Origin: Lojkania enalia
Lineage: Eukaryota; Ascomycota; Dothideomycetes; Pleosporales
Assembly (NCBI GenBank): GCA_010094045.1
Contig: ML986589.1
Span: 441,974-505,973 of the forward strand
DNA length: 64,000 nt
Direction of reading: 5' to 3'
How positions within the stretch are numbered: position 1 is the first letter of the stretch; every line of letters starts with the position of its first letter. The translations under genes were made by a program, and so were the position numbers. Below the pieces are notes generated by a model. The model did not search any database and was not told the DNA's origin. It saw only the letters and a list, made by a program, of their open reading frames with translations. This document shows positions 1 through 10,655 of this stretch, one piece after another.

Positions 1-854
1 CTCTCGAGCGCTTCATCGGGGTCGTTCTTCGGTGCCAAGAGCCTAGTGAGGGATTTGTGGGCGCCAGCCATGTCTTTCTTTCGCACGAGATAGGCGGGGC
101 TTTCTGGCATGACAAATGAAAGGATGAATGGTGCGATTGATAGGACCCATTGTGATCCGAGGGCAATGAGATAGGATGTTTCGTTGTCGATATCAGACAC
201 GACGTAGATGACAATAGCGCCTAGCAGCTGACCGAGCAATGTAAACGTAGGCATGAAAGCCATCGACAGGCCTCGCAGGCACGTTGGCACATTTTCAGAG
301 ACATAGGTCAAAGTCTGAATCTTGATGATCGCAGTGGCGACTCCCTGTAGAGTCTTGCCAAAGAGGAAGAGTCCTCGTTTTCCGTCGAGCGTCGGAGCTT
401 TGTAGGCAAAAAATACAACGAGGATGCTAATTGCAGCTAGTACGCTTCCGATAAAGAGGTTGATCCGTCGACCAAGACGATCCTGGAGGAAGCCTGCGAA
501 TGTCGCACCGAAAACCTGACCCACTGGTCCCAAAGCCGCCCATAGAGATAGCCAAATTGCTGGAATGATCCAGTCATCTTCGCTGGTATCCCACTTGCCG
601 AAATCTCTTTGGAAGGCTGGGATAGCGGTTATAGAGCCGACTATGACGCTGTCATAACCCCACAGAAGGACCGCGGTTGTCATGGAAAATAGATAGCCCA
701 TGACCTTGCTGTATTGTCGGATTGCTTTTCGGAGAGGGAGCTCATGAGGATCTGGTTGGGAACTTGGTGGAGATGAGCCAATTGAATCCATATGTTCGAG
801 GTATACCGCAGTGTCGTCCAGAGTTTTGTGATCGCGTGCCTGGTCGGAAGCCAT
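1..854 (-). CDS. MFS sugar (alpha-glucoside-like) permease, N-terminal part, cut by window edge
   Basis: Proton-coupled sugar permease of the major facilitator superfamily, sugar porter branch, expected in the plasma membrane. The frame is open from the ATG at 854 to base 1, giving about 284 residues of a family usually near 500-550, so the C-terminal half lies outside the window. A hydrophilic tail of about 50 residues precedes TM1, which carries LLWGYDSVIVGS. The loop after TM2 has the signature GFLQDRLGRR, and the segment after TM6 carries PESPAYLVRKK, both hallmarks of sugar porters. About six membrane segments are visible and no intron is needed. A GYD-containing first helix resembles fungal alpha-glucoside or maltose permeases, but the substrate cannot be fixed. 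It neighbours a dead permease and an aldolase remnant. Confidence 0.88.
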   Translation of the reverse strand, partial: MASDQARDHKTLDDTAVYLEHMDSIGSSPPSSQPDPHELPLRKAIRQYSKVMGYLFSMTTAVLLWGYDSVIVGSITAIPAFQRDFGKWDTSEDDWIIPAIWLSLWAALGPVGQVFGATFAGFLQDRLGRRINLFIGSVLAAISILVVFFAYKAPTLDGKRGLFLFGKTLQGVATAIIKIQTLTYVSENVPTCLRGLSMAFMPTFTLLGQLLGAIVIYVVSDIDNETSYLIALGSQWVLSIAPFILSFVMPESPAYLVRKKDMAGAHKSLTRLLAPKNDPDEALE

Positions 855-1829
855 CTTGAAGTGTGACACAAGTACACAATATTTAAAGACCAAAGTAACG
901 AGGTGATGAAAACTGATGTCTGAATAGCTACCTCAAACTTGAGAAAGTAGGGCAGCTGGCAGAACAACCCAGGCAAAGGATCTTTAATTTGAATAGTGAC
1001 TGCCAACAGACTTGTATAAGAAGGCATTCCCGAACCCCTCACTGCCACATTCCCGATCCAGTTTTCAAAATGCGGGGGTGGATCATGCCCTACATTCTCG
1101 AACGGCTTCAAACGGTCCAGTTCAGAGAAGCTTGCGAGTCAGAAGCCTATTGCAAACCATTGAGTGCCCGCCAAGCCAAGCCTAACAGAATCATGTGGTT
1201 GGCCTCGAGTGATATTCCACAAACGTGCGTGTGCCCTCAGGGCTTAGGCGCACTATACCGTCCGTGATTAATGGAAACTCGCGGGATGAACGTTAATTGT
1301 GCATGGATTGACGCTGATTAGCAGTCTCGCAGACTGTTTGAGGCGCGCTTGGCCATAGCTCGTTGCGCCGCATTCGCTGAATGGTGTGCGATTTCGCCCC
1401 TGCAGAGCGATCTCGCGCGTTTGGCCGAACACGCTCAACCGCCTTTCCGCGAAGGCTCGTTCACTTTCAGCGTCACGTACCTATGATAACATGTCTTTCG
1501 ATGTGTACATTGTTCTCAAGCACTCAAACAAAGCGGACTATCTCAGCTAAAATGATGCCTGCGAGGCCGAATTCAGCCTCGAGGCACAATCCTTGGGCGA
1601 ATAGATCGCAGTGCACGACATGTGTCAGCATTGTAATTAATGCAAGTAGGCGCAGACGGAAAAATTAAGGTTTATGGATTCTTATTTGGCAGCATCTCGT
1701 TTTAGGTGCATCCCTACACGCTACCCAAAATGGTGCAGTGCGCGACGTGAGCTACCTACAATACATAGCAGAACAAAAGGCCTTTCCCCACCCTCTATTC
1801 CCTCTACGCCAGTCTGTTAGTCTGCCTCC
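855..1829. other. Intergenic region upstream of the sugar permease
   Basis: No supportable gene. Short open frames on both strands show no family resemblance or splice logic. It should contain the promoter of the leftward sugar permease, but I see no specific regulatory motif I would defend. Confidence 0.4.
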
Positions 1830-3166
1830 CTATTGAGCCTCCTCAGCTAGAAACGGAGAAGCATGGAAGCACCATAGTAACGCGAACGTCAAGACAATGC
1901 AGCCCATTTAATAAACTCTACTGGAGCAATTCATTATAACCCATAAAATCCAGAGATAAGAAACTCACAGTTCGTTCCAGGAAGGATACAAATACGCGGT
2001 ACTTATATTCGTGGCATTAGAGATGGCAGGGGCTAGGGCCAACGCGACGACACGCTTCGCTTTCGGACGAGGAACCGTAGCTGACACCCAAGCCAGAATC
2101 AATTGAAAAGCCGAGAATGCTCCACAAGCTTGAAAAGAAATCGCAAAGAACCTCATGCCAGCGTTTTAGGTGAACATACTGACGCTGTGGCCCACGGCGG
2201 AGATCATACATGCCATTATAATGTGGAAACAATGTTCGCCTGTTTTGCCAGAATGCCAGAAGTTGCAGATTGAGGAAATGGAAGTATGGAGGCACTGTCA
2301 ACAGGAGGGCCTCCACGCGTGGAAAGTCAATGGTGTTAACAATGGACGGGAAGAAGTACGTGAAGCTCATGCTGATGACAGCGGATGTCTAGATAAAAAC
2401 AAGAGCGTACACTTTGGGGTCTGACAGCGCTTGTTTGGGTCTAATGAACACAGAATTATTGACGTCATCTACCTAGCCATCGACCTCCTTATTCATTTGG
2501 CACTACGCGAGCGCAGTCTCTTTCAGGGAGAGAAAATATGTGTTCGAGGGATAATTTAGGAGTAGTATGTATCCAAGGAATGCGACGACAATCGTGAGAG
2601 CCTCCTTTAGGATAAAAATCTACCTCTAAGGATACCCACTCGAACCCTCCATTCCATCGACAATACCAGCCGCAATAAAGCCGCCAAAGGCGGATGATAA
2701 AGTGTATCCTGAGTAGGCAATAGCAATCCCTACTAGTAACTCATTCCTCTTATACTAGGAGGGTAGGGAGAAGATGATGACGGACAGAAGACATAGCCGT
2801 GGCTTAAAGGTCAAAAAAAAAAAAAAAAAAAAAGTTGGACGGTATCATCATGGAGATATAACCAGCCCAAAGGACCATGACTGCTATCTGATATTAAACA
2901 TTGTCAATACCGAGCGATTCTTCGAGGCCTCCGAGCCGTAGATTTGCGATGGTGTTTCAGTCCAGAACGTTGAGAAGAAGGAGGAGGATGATAAGGATAG
3001 TAAGATATCGGATATCGATTTCTCGAATCAATTTCTTTCCGAGCGCCTAGAGGTCAGACTCGGTATGGTAGCGAAGGATCTCAGGTCGCTGCGTCTTACC
3101 ACCAAGGTTCCCAAGCTTCGAGAGAGAGACTTTCTCGACGGCGATGTCTTTAGTTACATTTAACAT
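1830..3166 (-). pseudogene. Dead Dal5-type MFS permease (anion:cation symporter family), RIP-like decay
   Basis: Relic of an allantoate/vitamin-type permease of the Dal5 (ACS) family, the same family as the intact gene at 8719-10279. Reading leftward from an ATG at 3166, the frame gives LLNVLDRNTIANLRLGGLEE-like TM1, a GYISMMIPSN second helix, SAFGGFIAAGI, YPSNT before the central loop, TYFFPSIV and TVPRPKAKR. It is broken by nine in-frame stops (near 3047, 2957, 2894, 2755, 2626, 2620, 2503, 2473 and 2389): seven TAG, one TAA and one TGA. The TAG and TAA codons fit Gln or Trp codons hit by CpA to TpA change. A run of about 22 A at 2813-2834 replaces the TM3 region, and a frameshift lies near 2150. 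A short 3' exon after an intron at about 1905-1970 ends near 1830. Clearly non-functional; limits approximate. Confidence 0.85.
2813..2834. repeat. Poly-A run inside the dead permease
   Basis: Twenty-two A on the plus strand, sitting where the permease should encode its third membrane helix. It may mark a deletion or the scar of a poly-A-tailed insertion; no target-site duplication is obvious. Confidence 0.8.
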
Positions 3167-3629
3167 TCCTTTTCTTGTGATTTTGGCGAGAGCAAGAAGA
3201 TTTGATAATCCGGGATGACAAGAACCGCTGCAGATGGCACATGAGACGGTCTGACATGAGCGTTTATGCCCAGAGCATCATTATTTACGATACACATGAA
3301 ATTCAACTATTTCCAGTCATTTACCCAATCACATTTGCGAGGTAGGGAAACCAAGAACGCTAAGAAAGCCTTGGCCTTTCTGGGGGGTTGCCCAATGAAT
3401 TCAGTTACTCACACCAGTAGTCGGCGGTTCCTCTGATCTGTTCGCATTCCGCCGAGGACGCCATGGCCGTCATGAACTCCAACTTCCATTCTCCAAAACA
3501 TCGTTAGATCCAGGGACCTACGTTTTTCGCAATACTTTCGTTGAGTAAAGCGCTCATTACATTTGATTTTTGATAAAATCCAGGGCCTTATCACATCTTC
3601 TTTCCAGATCAGAGCTCTTATCTACCATA
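3167..3629. other. Divergent intergenic region between two pseudogenes
   Basis: This 460-bp stretch separates the leftward permease relic from the rightward aldolase relic, so in the ancestral state it was probably a shared promoter region. I see no gene in it. Confidence 0.4.
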
Positions 3630-4159
3630 ATGGCTAAAGATCTCAATCGTAACAAAGCACTGAAAATCGTCGAGGCAGCTACAAAGGGCGGGTACGCTGT
3701 TCCAGCAATATGCTGCTACAATGTCAAGGCAATTCTCGCTAGCATGTATGCCGCCGAAGCGAGGAAATCATCGGTTATCGTGTAGATATTCCCTGGGTAG
3801 TTGAGATTGCAAACGACACTCTAGTTCATGCAGCACTAGAAGTAGTAGATAATGCTTCAGTGCTGGTGGTCGTGCATATGGACCATGCGCTGCCACCCGA
3901 GATCACCCAATGGGCAGCCGACTTAGGCGGATTCGACGGGATTATGGTCAACATGTCGCACTGTGACAATGAAGAAATTTTTCAAAATACACGGGAATTG
4001 GCCAATTACTGCAACGAACGCGGCATCATTACCGAAGCAGAGCCGGGGCGGATAGAAGGTGAAGAGAATGGCGTGAGGGATACGTCAGGTTTGGACTTGG
4101 AAGAGGGCCTTACTACTCTAGAATAAGCCAAAGAATTTGTTTCGCTCGACATCGCCTAG
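3630..4159 (+). pseudogene. Class II (fructose-bisphosphate-type) aldolase pseudogene, truncated
   Basis: N-terminal half of a class II, zinc-type ketose-bisphosphate aldolase-like protein of the fungal branch. From the ATG at 3630 the frame reads KALKIVEAATKGGYAVPAIC, the usual start of this family; an in-frame ATG at 3570 is less likely because of that match. It stops at a TAG (3783-3785), then needs a one-base frameshift near 3791 to continue into WVVEIAND. The second frame keeps HMDHA, whose histidine is expected to bind metal, then DGIMVNMSH and ITEAEPGRIEGEE. Further stops follow at 4124-4126 (TAA, probably an old CAA) and 4157-4159, after which similarity ends and AT-rich repeat-like sequence begins. 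The C-terminal half is missing. The family cleaves ketose bisphosphates; the real substrate here is unknown. Confidence 0.82.
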
Positions 4160-4640
4160 CTACTTTAGATAGCTCGTAATTAATAAGCGTAGAATAAGGT
4201 TAAAGTAGAGCCTATACGTTAATAAAAAGATAAGGCTATATAACATCGGATAGTAGAGAAGGGTAAAAAGGCTCTTGTAGCTAAGATACGTAAGCAGGGC
4301 AGAGCAGCTGCTTAAGAACTCCGGTTTAGACAGGCAGAGGAAAAGCGGCTTTAAAGGGCAGAGGCTTAGTAGGCTAGGGAAGCTAATTGCCAGCTTTAAA
4401 GTGAGTATAGAGTTAATAGGGTAGCTATAAAAGCTTATATAGCTATCAAAGCTTCACAAAACCAGATAGCTAAGGCTTAATCGGTAGTTGAAGTCATAGA
4501 GGGGCCAGAGTAGCATAATCGCCGTGGCAGAGCTATCAAGCTGCCTACGAGATACCGCGACGAGCTAGTAGTGTCACTCAAATGGCCGTATCCAATTACC
4601 CTATACTCCTGAATTTAGCTATATAGCCTTATTTTGATAA
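4160..4640. mobile_element. AT-rich, probably RIP-mutated transposon remnant
   Basis: Composition changes abruptly to sequence saturated with TA, TAG and TAA words while retaining charged Lys/Arg/Glu/Ala-rich stretches in the plus frame, like a basic C-terminal tail of a fungal DNA-transposon protein after RIP. No intact reading frame, catalytic motif or clear terminal repeat is visible, so family assignment (a pogo/Tc1-type element is possible) is a guess. It abuts the truncated aldolase and may have caused the truncation. Confidence 0.5.
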
Positions 4641-5617
4641 GCGCAAGACGGTGAGTGATGTTACGCGAGGCCGTGCGTTACCCGAGGAAATACGGTATAG
4701 AAACCGTACTAGTATACCCGAAGCATAAGCACCTCCCCCGCATAGACCATAGGCCGGTGTTGCGAGTCTAGTAAGAGGCAACGACTGGTAAGAGGCCAAC
4801 GGTTGTTAGGCCTTACCGGTTAGTTAACCTCTGTCAGACTTGCTATATTTAGAAATTTCATAGTGCTTACATGCCCGATTCTAGGGTCTCAAACAAAAAC
4901 TTCTTTTCTTACCGAGTTACTTATTAAGCTTCCATGACTATGCTCAAAAGATGGTGTAGAACACACACGGAGGAAGCATTTGAGAGCAGAGACGAAGGGC
5001 ACATTGACACAGCAGAGCCGTTCAACCCAGTAGAGCCTGATGATTGGCCGAATGACAACTAATGAGAGCATGACTCTGACGCCGAGCATAACATGAGCAC
5101 GTGACTTTACCAAGGACAAGCACGTAATGGATCTGTGGATCAGTAGGACTGAGCCGCTGTGTCATAAGAAATGTATAACGGGTAAGTTTTATTTAATGAG
5201 ACACGATTCCCTAGATAGTCCACCTCTTCGTAGTTAACTTAAACATTGTTCAAAGGATTCACTAGTAGTACATAATACGTGTGCATCAGTTCCTTACTCC
5301 GAATTGACCGATACGGCTATGCAGGAGCCCAAATGTGGACATATATTATGAAACCACCTTAACCAACAGCTATACATGATGGGTTACACGGCCAGTGGGC
5401 TGCCTGGCTGATTGCAAGAAGCTCCGTAAGGCGGGCATCGGTCTATTCAAAGCTTCCCACGGTTTTAGGAACACTTGCCTTTGATGGCGTAGCGTACACG
5501 CATATCCGTGCCCTGCCATTTCGAATTGATGCATCAATATGCGTGTTGAGATGCCCTGGCTTGTAATCTTCGACAACGGTTAGAGCGTGTTCGTCGTCCT
5601 TGCGGAACATGGACTCA
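4641..5617. other. Gene-free region with small inverted repeats
   Basis: No gene is supported. Two short inverted repeats stand out: TACGGT...ACCGTA near 4690-4710 and GGTAAGAGGCC...GGCCTTACC near 4788-4819. They could be the edge of the adjacent element or simple hairpins. The rest looks like ordinary intergenic DNA. Confidence 0.4.
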
Positions 5618-6884
5618 TTATTGAAGACGGGTGACCAAACTCGTCAGCTCTTTGCCTCTCTCCAGTTCATCCAACCATTCATTAATCCTTTTCCTAGCAA
5701 GGTTGTGGAGGTCGCAGTTTTGGATAGCAATATCAAAGTCGATTTGCTTTCTACTACGTCGAAACATACGCACCCAGTCCGGATTTGCTTGTTTCATAGT
5801 CCTTATTAAGACTCCTCTAAGTTTTGTTTGCTCGTATTCAAGTAAATGTATCTGGAATAGATTCTCTCCCCTTTCATTGGCTGAGTAGGCCTCCCTCATC
5901 GGTTTCCTCTCGCGTCGGCTCCCTTCTAGAAATTGTGGAAATTGCGCTGCTTTCCACGGTGGCACTGCTGATGTGCATTCCCAGTCGATTATTCCTTGAA
6001 GTTCACCATCATCATCAACCAGGATATTGTGCTGAGAGAGATCGTCGTGGAGCAAAACTGTTGAAACCTTGGAATCGTCCACGAACATTAAACCAACAGC
6101 TTTAATTAGACGCTTAACGACAGCCAACGTCTTCTCAGCTTCTTCGATATCGTCCTCGTCATTAGACTCCCTTATCGTTTTCTCGCAGTCAAGTTGGTTG
6201 AATTGTAATCTCGCTCGAAGCCACTCGGCGCTCAAATTGAAAGGCCCGCGAGAAACATCGTAGGTGAAGTGATCACCCCCAAAAGAATTGCATCGAAACA
6301 ATTCTGCCTAACACATATTTTGCAAACCTGTCATCCTGTAAATGTATCTGTGCCCTGTCCCCAGTGCCATGCTGCTCCGTAAAGTAGAGATTTCCAATTC
6401 CGGAAAGCTTACTTGAGAACAACTCGGCAGAGTAATGGGCTACTTTTGCAACTAGCTTCTCCTTCCGCGCCCAAGTCATGGATCTCCAGACATCCGCGAG
6501 TGGCCTCCCAGGCATCTTCTCCATTAGAATCCATTCAAATCCAAGCGTATTTGCATGCGAACAGTCATATGCCACAATCTTTGGAACCGGTAACGAAGTA
6601 TGCTGTTGGATCCAAACAAGAGTAGCAACCTCGCTCAAAGTCTTAAACTTGGGGTCTACCGGTAGAGAGACACGCATCAAATAGCTGCTTTGTCGCGCAT
6701 TTTGTTCGCACTGCACATGGTATAGTTTATTGAACGCTCCTTGACAAAAGAAAGAAACGCTGCATGCCCGGGCCAGTGCTTTGCTGGCTATGCGCTGGAC
6801 CGCTTCAATATCAGGTTCGTGGGTCCACCGAGGCTCGACTCCGAATAGGACCTTCTCCCATCTGAGGCCTGATCGCGAAGCCAT
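5618..6884 (-). pseudogene. APH-family phosphotransferase (aminoglycoside/choline kinase-like), one-base frameshift
   Basis: Fungal member of the APH (aminoglycoside phosphotransferase, protein-kinase-like) family; such proteins phosphorylate small molecules, but the substrates of the fungal groups are mostly unknown. The likely start is 6884 (MASRSGLRW); 6944 is an in-frame alternative. The N-lobe is followed by the hinge-like ILMEKMPGRPL. The catalytic loop HDDLSQHN fits HxDxxxxN, and IDWE supplies the metal-binding Asp, so active-site residues are intact. Two overlapping frames encode it: continuity from FFWG to DHFTYD requires dropping one base from a run of five C at 6276-6280. No GT-AG intron is needed because no residues are missing. 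So this is a very recent pseudogene or an assembly error in a homopolymer. A pipeline might hide the break with a false intron. Confidence 0.78.
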
Positions 6885-7537
6885 GGTGCTAAGGTGTACC
6901 GACAGAAAAGGAGAATTGCGGGAAGTAGTAGGAACATAGTCCACTTTGCCGTCTTTAATCGAGCGATGGGAGTGCTATCCGCGAGAGAAAGGCACTGTGC
7001 ACAAATTCCTACAAAGGAGATTGAGTCATCGACTGTCAACCAAAGACCATGGTAACTAATACTTAAGCAACAGCATTAGGTAAGCCAAGCCTTACGTAGC
7101 CGAGCGGCAAATAATTGCAGCTGATCCATCACTGTTACACAGCAGGCACGCGCTTGTAGGCATATTTGGGGACCAATGACCGGAAGGTAGCGTCATCACT
7201 CAATCCTAGGTGCGAAGTCGGCTCAGAACAAGACTTGTCTAGTTCAAAGTCCGAGCCGGGCAATAAACCTGGACCCGCCGCTTCCTCCTACGAGAAGGTA
7301 ATATGCTCAAACGCATCTTTGCTTTCTGGGTATCGCTAGAGTGCATCCGTAAACACTCGCCTGACGGTCGATCTTTGCTAACAAGGAGATTGGTTCTAAA
7401 AGAGATAATCGTCATTAACAGCGACGTAGGGTGAATAGAACCTAAAAACCTAGATTAGAAGTGAACAAGGTAGTTTAAGTGAGAATGTGAACAGAGTTGT
7501 TGTTGGAGACCGGCTAGAAGGAGGTGAATGGTGCGTG
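6885..7537. other. Intergenic region upstream of the APH gene
   Basis: No supportable gene. It should contain the promoter of the leftward APH-family gene; no distinctive motif is claimed. Confidence 0.35.
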
Positions 7538-7755
7538 GTAGGGACGGGACGCAGAGAGGAGTAGGATGCTTCAGGGCTTGGGTGGAGCTAGTATATATAG
7601 CAGAAATCCCGTAGGGATGGATCGAAGAGGAGAGTGCTTGGTGAGGGTACGGATGGGAGCTGATATATACAGCAGAAATCTGGTAAGGACGGGTCGCAGA
7701 AGACGTTGTTTAGTGAGGGTGCAGATGAAAGCTGGTGGGCGCATCCTGCGCATTG
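7538..7755. repeat. Tandem repeat, about 2.7 copies of a 72-73-bp unit
   Basis: The phrase GTAGGGACGGG recurs with small changes at 7538, 7611 and 7683, followed each time by a GCAGAAG/CGAAGAG-like block, TTRGTGAGGGT-like sequence and GGAGCT, and then TATATA-GCAGAAATC. The copies are roughly 75-85 percent alike by eye. The array is gene-free minisatellite-like DNA; open frames across it on both strands come from the repeat itself. Confidence 0.75.
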
Positions 7756-8718
7756 GGACGGCAAGGGGAATGGTCAACGCTTGGAAAAAGCAGCGAGAAA
7801 CAGGTCTAAGCAAGGCCAAACTGCCTCCCAAAAGTGGGGGTCAGAACCTCTAAATCTAACTGCTTCTTTCCTAATAATAAGATTCCAGTGGTTATATTCC
7901 GACCCGCCCACTAGCATTAAGGGCACCGATATTTTCCCGCCGTGTCACGTCGTTTTAGACTTTCTCAAGCTGCCAGAAGAACCACGAGTCATTCCAGCAT
8001 GATCACAGACTCGTAAAATTGGCGGCCTAAAGCAGTCAGAACCTCTTCCCCAAAGACGTCAGACCCCAGAGATACTCGATGTTCCCCATGGAGAGGCCCT
8101 CCCTCGAAGTTATACCGCTGGCGGTGTGATATAACCAGGGTCTTCGACAGTTTTCTCCGGGAATTCGGGATAAAAGCGGGCCTCGCATCGTGGTCATTAT
8201 TTCGCTAAATGTTCCTACGTGGGATGTTGCGGCTCTTTTACATCAAAGTCTAGTAGCAGTTGAGGTCAAAAAGAGGGGCGTTGAGAACAAAATCCTCATC
8301 CCGAAAAGAGCCGTTTCTCCTTGGCATCTACAACCTATGCTTTATCCGGAAGGAGACTTATCACCCATGCAGTTCGGGACATTTTGACGGCAGAATTCTT
8401 TTCCCCCGCATCAAAAGTTCTATCCAATAAAAGCCTTCAGGAAAGCCAAGATTACTCCGGATTACCGTATACAGTAGTTCACTCGTACTATATTTGTGCC
8501 GATCAATTCGAAATTTGAACTGTACTGCCTGTTCTCCCAAAGCATGACGCAGGATGCTGGGGTATCCGCATTATTGATGTTGCAGCCGAAATTTTTCGGT
8601 CGTACACGCACCGAGAATACTACCGAGTTGTGCAGATCTATGAATTTATTATAAGAATGGGACTGGTACCATTTCCAAGGGCGGCAGCTACTACATTACG
8701 CCTATCGAGGACGACAAA
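7756..8718. other. Intergenic region upstream of the intact Dal5-type permease
   Basis: No gene recognised. Short open frames (for example 8190-8387) lack family resemblance. The proximal part must hold the promoter and leader of the permease at 8719. Confidence 0.4.
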
Positions 8719-10279
8719 ATGGCCGACGGCAAAGAATTGAAGGCTGCCGGATACCAGGTTGAGGATTCGGCCAAAACACATGGCTTATCCGCAGCGGCCA
8801 TGGATCCTGAACGGAGGAAGCAGGTCGAGAAGTCGCTGAAGCGAAAGCTCGATTTCCGATGCTCGCTGTTCGTGTTCATTTACATCATGAACTACCTGGA
8901 CCGAAACAACATCGGTGCTGCTCGTCTCGGGTCGCTTCAGGAAGATCTAGGGATCAACAATACTCAGTATGCGACATGCTTGAGTATTCGTAAGTGTTAT
9001 CATATATTTGTCTCCAACGTTTACTGATAGTATATCTACAGTCTATGTCGGATACATCTTAATGCAAGTGCCCAGCAATATGTTAATCAACCGCATCTCC
9101 CGTCCATCTCTGTATATTGCTGCTGCTATGTTGCTTTGGGGTATGATCTCGACACTTTCTGGTGTTACGCAAAACTACGCCGGCATGGTTGCTATCCGCT
9201 TCTTCATCGGTTTCGTCGAAGCCGCTTTCTTGCCCGGTGCCCTCCTAATTCTCTCCAAATGGTACACGAAGCGAGAGCTCACTTTGCGAAACTCTATCCT
9301 ATTCTGTGGAAATCTTATTTCCAACGCCTTCTCGTCACTAGTTGGCGCTGCTGTGCTCGCAAACATGGAGGGAACTCTCGGACATGAAGCTTGGCGATGG
9401 TTGTACTATATTGAAGGAGCAGCAACCATGGCCCTTGCTATCTCTGCAGCTTTCGTCCTCCCAGATCTTCCGCACAACTCGCGCGGATTTACAGAGGAGG
9501 AGCGCGAAGTAGCTGTCTTGCGAATGACCGAGGATGTGGGCGAAGCTGACACCGACTCTGCTGAGCAATCGGCATTCGCTGGTTTCTTCATGGCTATTAA
9601 GGATTTGAAGATATATGTCATGATGATCACATTCACTGCCTACGTCGTTGGTCTATCGTTCAACGCCTTCTTCCCGACTCTCACTGGAACACTTGGGTTC
9701 GCGCATATCCCGACACTTCTCATGAGCGCCCCTCCATGGGCATTCAGCTGCTTGGTTTCACTAATCAACGCGTGGCACGCCGACCGCACGCAGGAGCGAT
9801 TCTGGCACATCGTTGGGCCCATCTTTGGCGGCATAGTCGGATTTGTAATCAGCATGGCCACTGAGAACGTCGCAGCACGCTATATTGCCCTCTTCCTCCA
9901 AGCCGCTTCGTACGCCGGCTTTATCGTCTTCTACTCTTGGATTTCCTCCTCTTTCCCCCGTCCCCCAGCTAAGCGTGCGGTCGCCATCGCCATGATCAAC
10001 GCTTTTTCACAGCTTGGCAATATCGCCGGTTCTTACGTCTGGAATATGTCCGACAATGGTTTCAGGAAGAGTTATGGTGTTGTTTTGGCGATGTTCGGGG
10101 CGACGGTTCTAGGGTGCTACATCTTCAAGGTGATCCTACAGAACTTGAATAAGAAGCTTGAAGCAGGTGAAATCGCATTTGATATTAGAGATGATGTCGC
10201 AGAGCAGACGGCGAAGACGGAAGGAGTCAGCGTGGAAGAAGCGCAGCAGCTCCCGAGGGGTTTCAGGTATTTGGTATAG
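8719..10279 (+). CDS. Dal5-type MFS permease (anion:cation symporter family)
   Basis: Plasma-membrane permease of the allantoate/vitamin (ACS, Dal5-like) branch of MFS, a family importing small organic anions such as allantoate, nicotinate, pantothenate or dipeptides. Two exons, 8719-8989 and 9042-10279, flank a 52-bp intron (GTAAGT...CTACAG) and give 502 residues, normal for the family. TM1 has NYLDRNNIGAAR, then the loop LGSLQEDLGINNTQY, GYILMQVPSNM in TM2, SRPS in the A-loop, GFVEAAFLPG in TM4, SKWYTKRE, and PRPPAKRAVAIA in the second half. Twelve helices are predicted. The start at 8719 is preferred because the hydrophilic N-terminal tail of about 45 residues is typical. It is the only complete gene in a decayed neighbourhood and a paralogue of the relic at 1830-3166. 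Substrate unknown. Confidence 0.93.
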
Positions 10280-10655
10280 GCCGACGGAAGATTTTATTTC
10301 TATAGAAGGAAATCCTTTTGAGATACCAATTTCAACGATTCATAACCACCATCTGTGATAATTGCAACTTGTGATATGTTCTTATACTCTTTTTCCCAGA
10401 CAATTCCGAGTAACCCCACTTCTAATACTTGCTAACATAGGCCGTTGCGACTGGTTGATATCTTTGCGAATAGTGCCTCCTTAATGCTCTTTACGCTTTT
10501 CTAGCTGCTTAATGCGAAGGGAAGCCAACTTTGTTCGTAAATATTACCGAACACATATACTCGCAGAGAGGAGTTAAGACAGGAATTGCCCCAAACTCCA
10601 GTCCTAGAAACACCCCAAATCTGCCAATATGAAGAATAAAAAATCATTATTGCCA
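10280..10655. other. 3' region of the Dal5-type permease
   Basis: About 375 bp between the permease stop and the decayed minus-strand gene. Nothing beyond a probable 3' untranslated region is seen. Confidence 0.4.
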
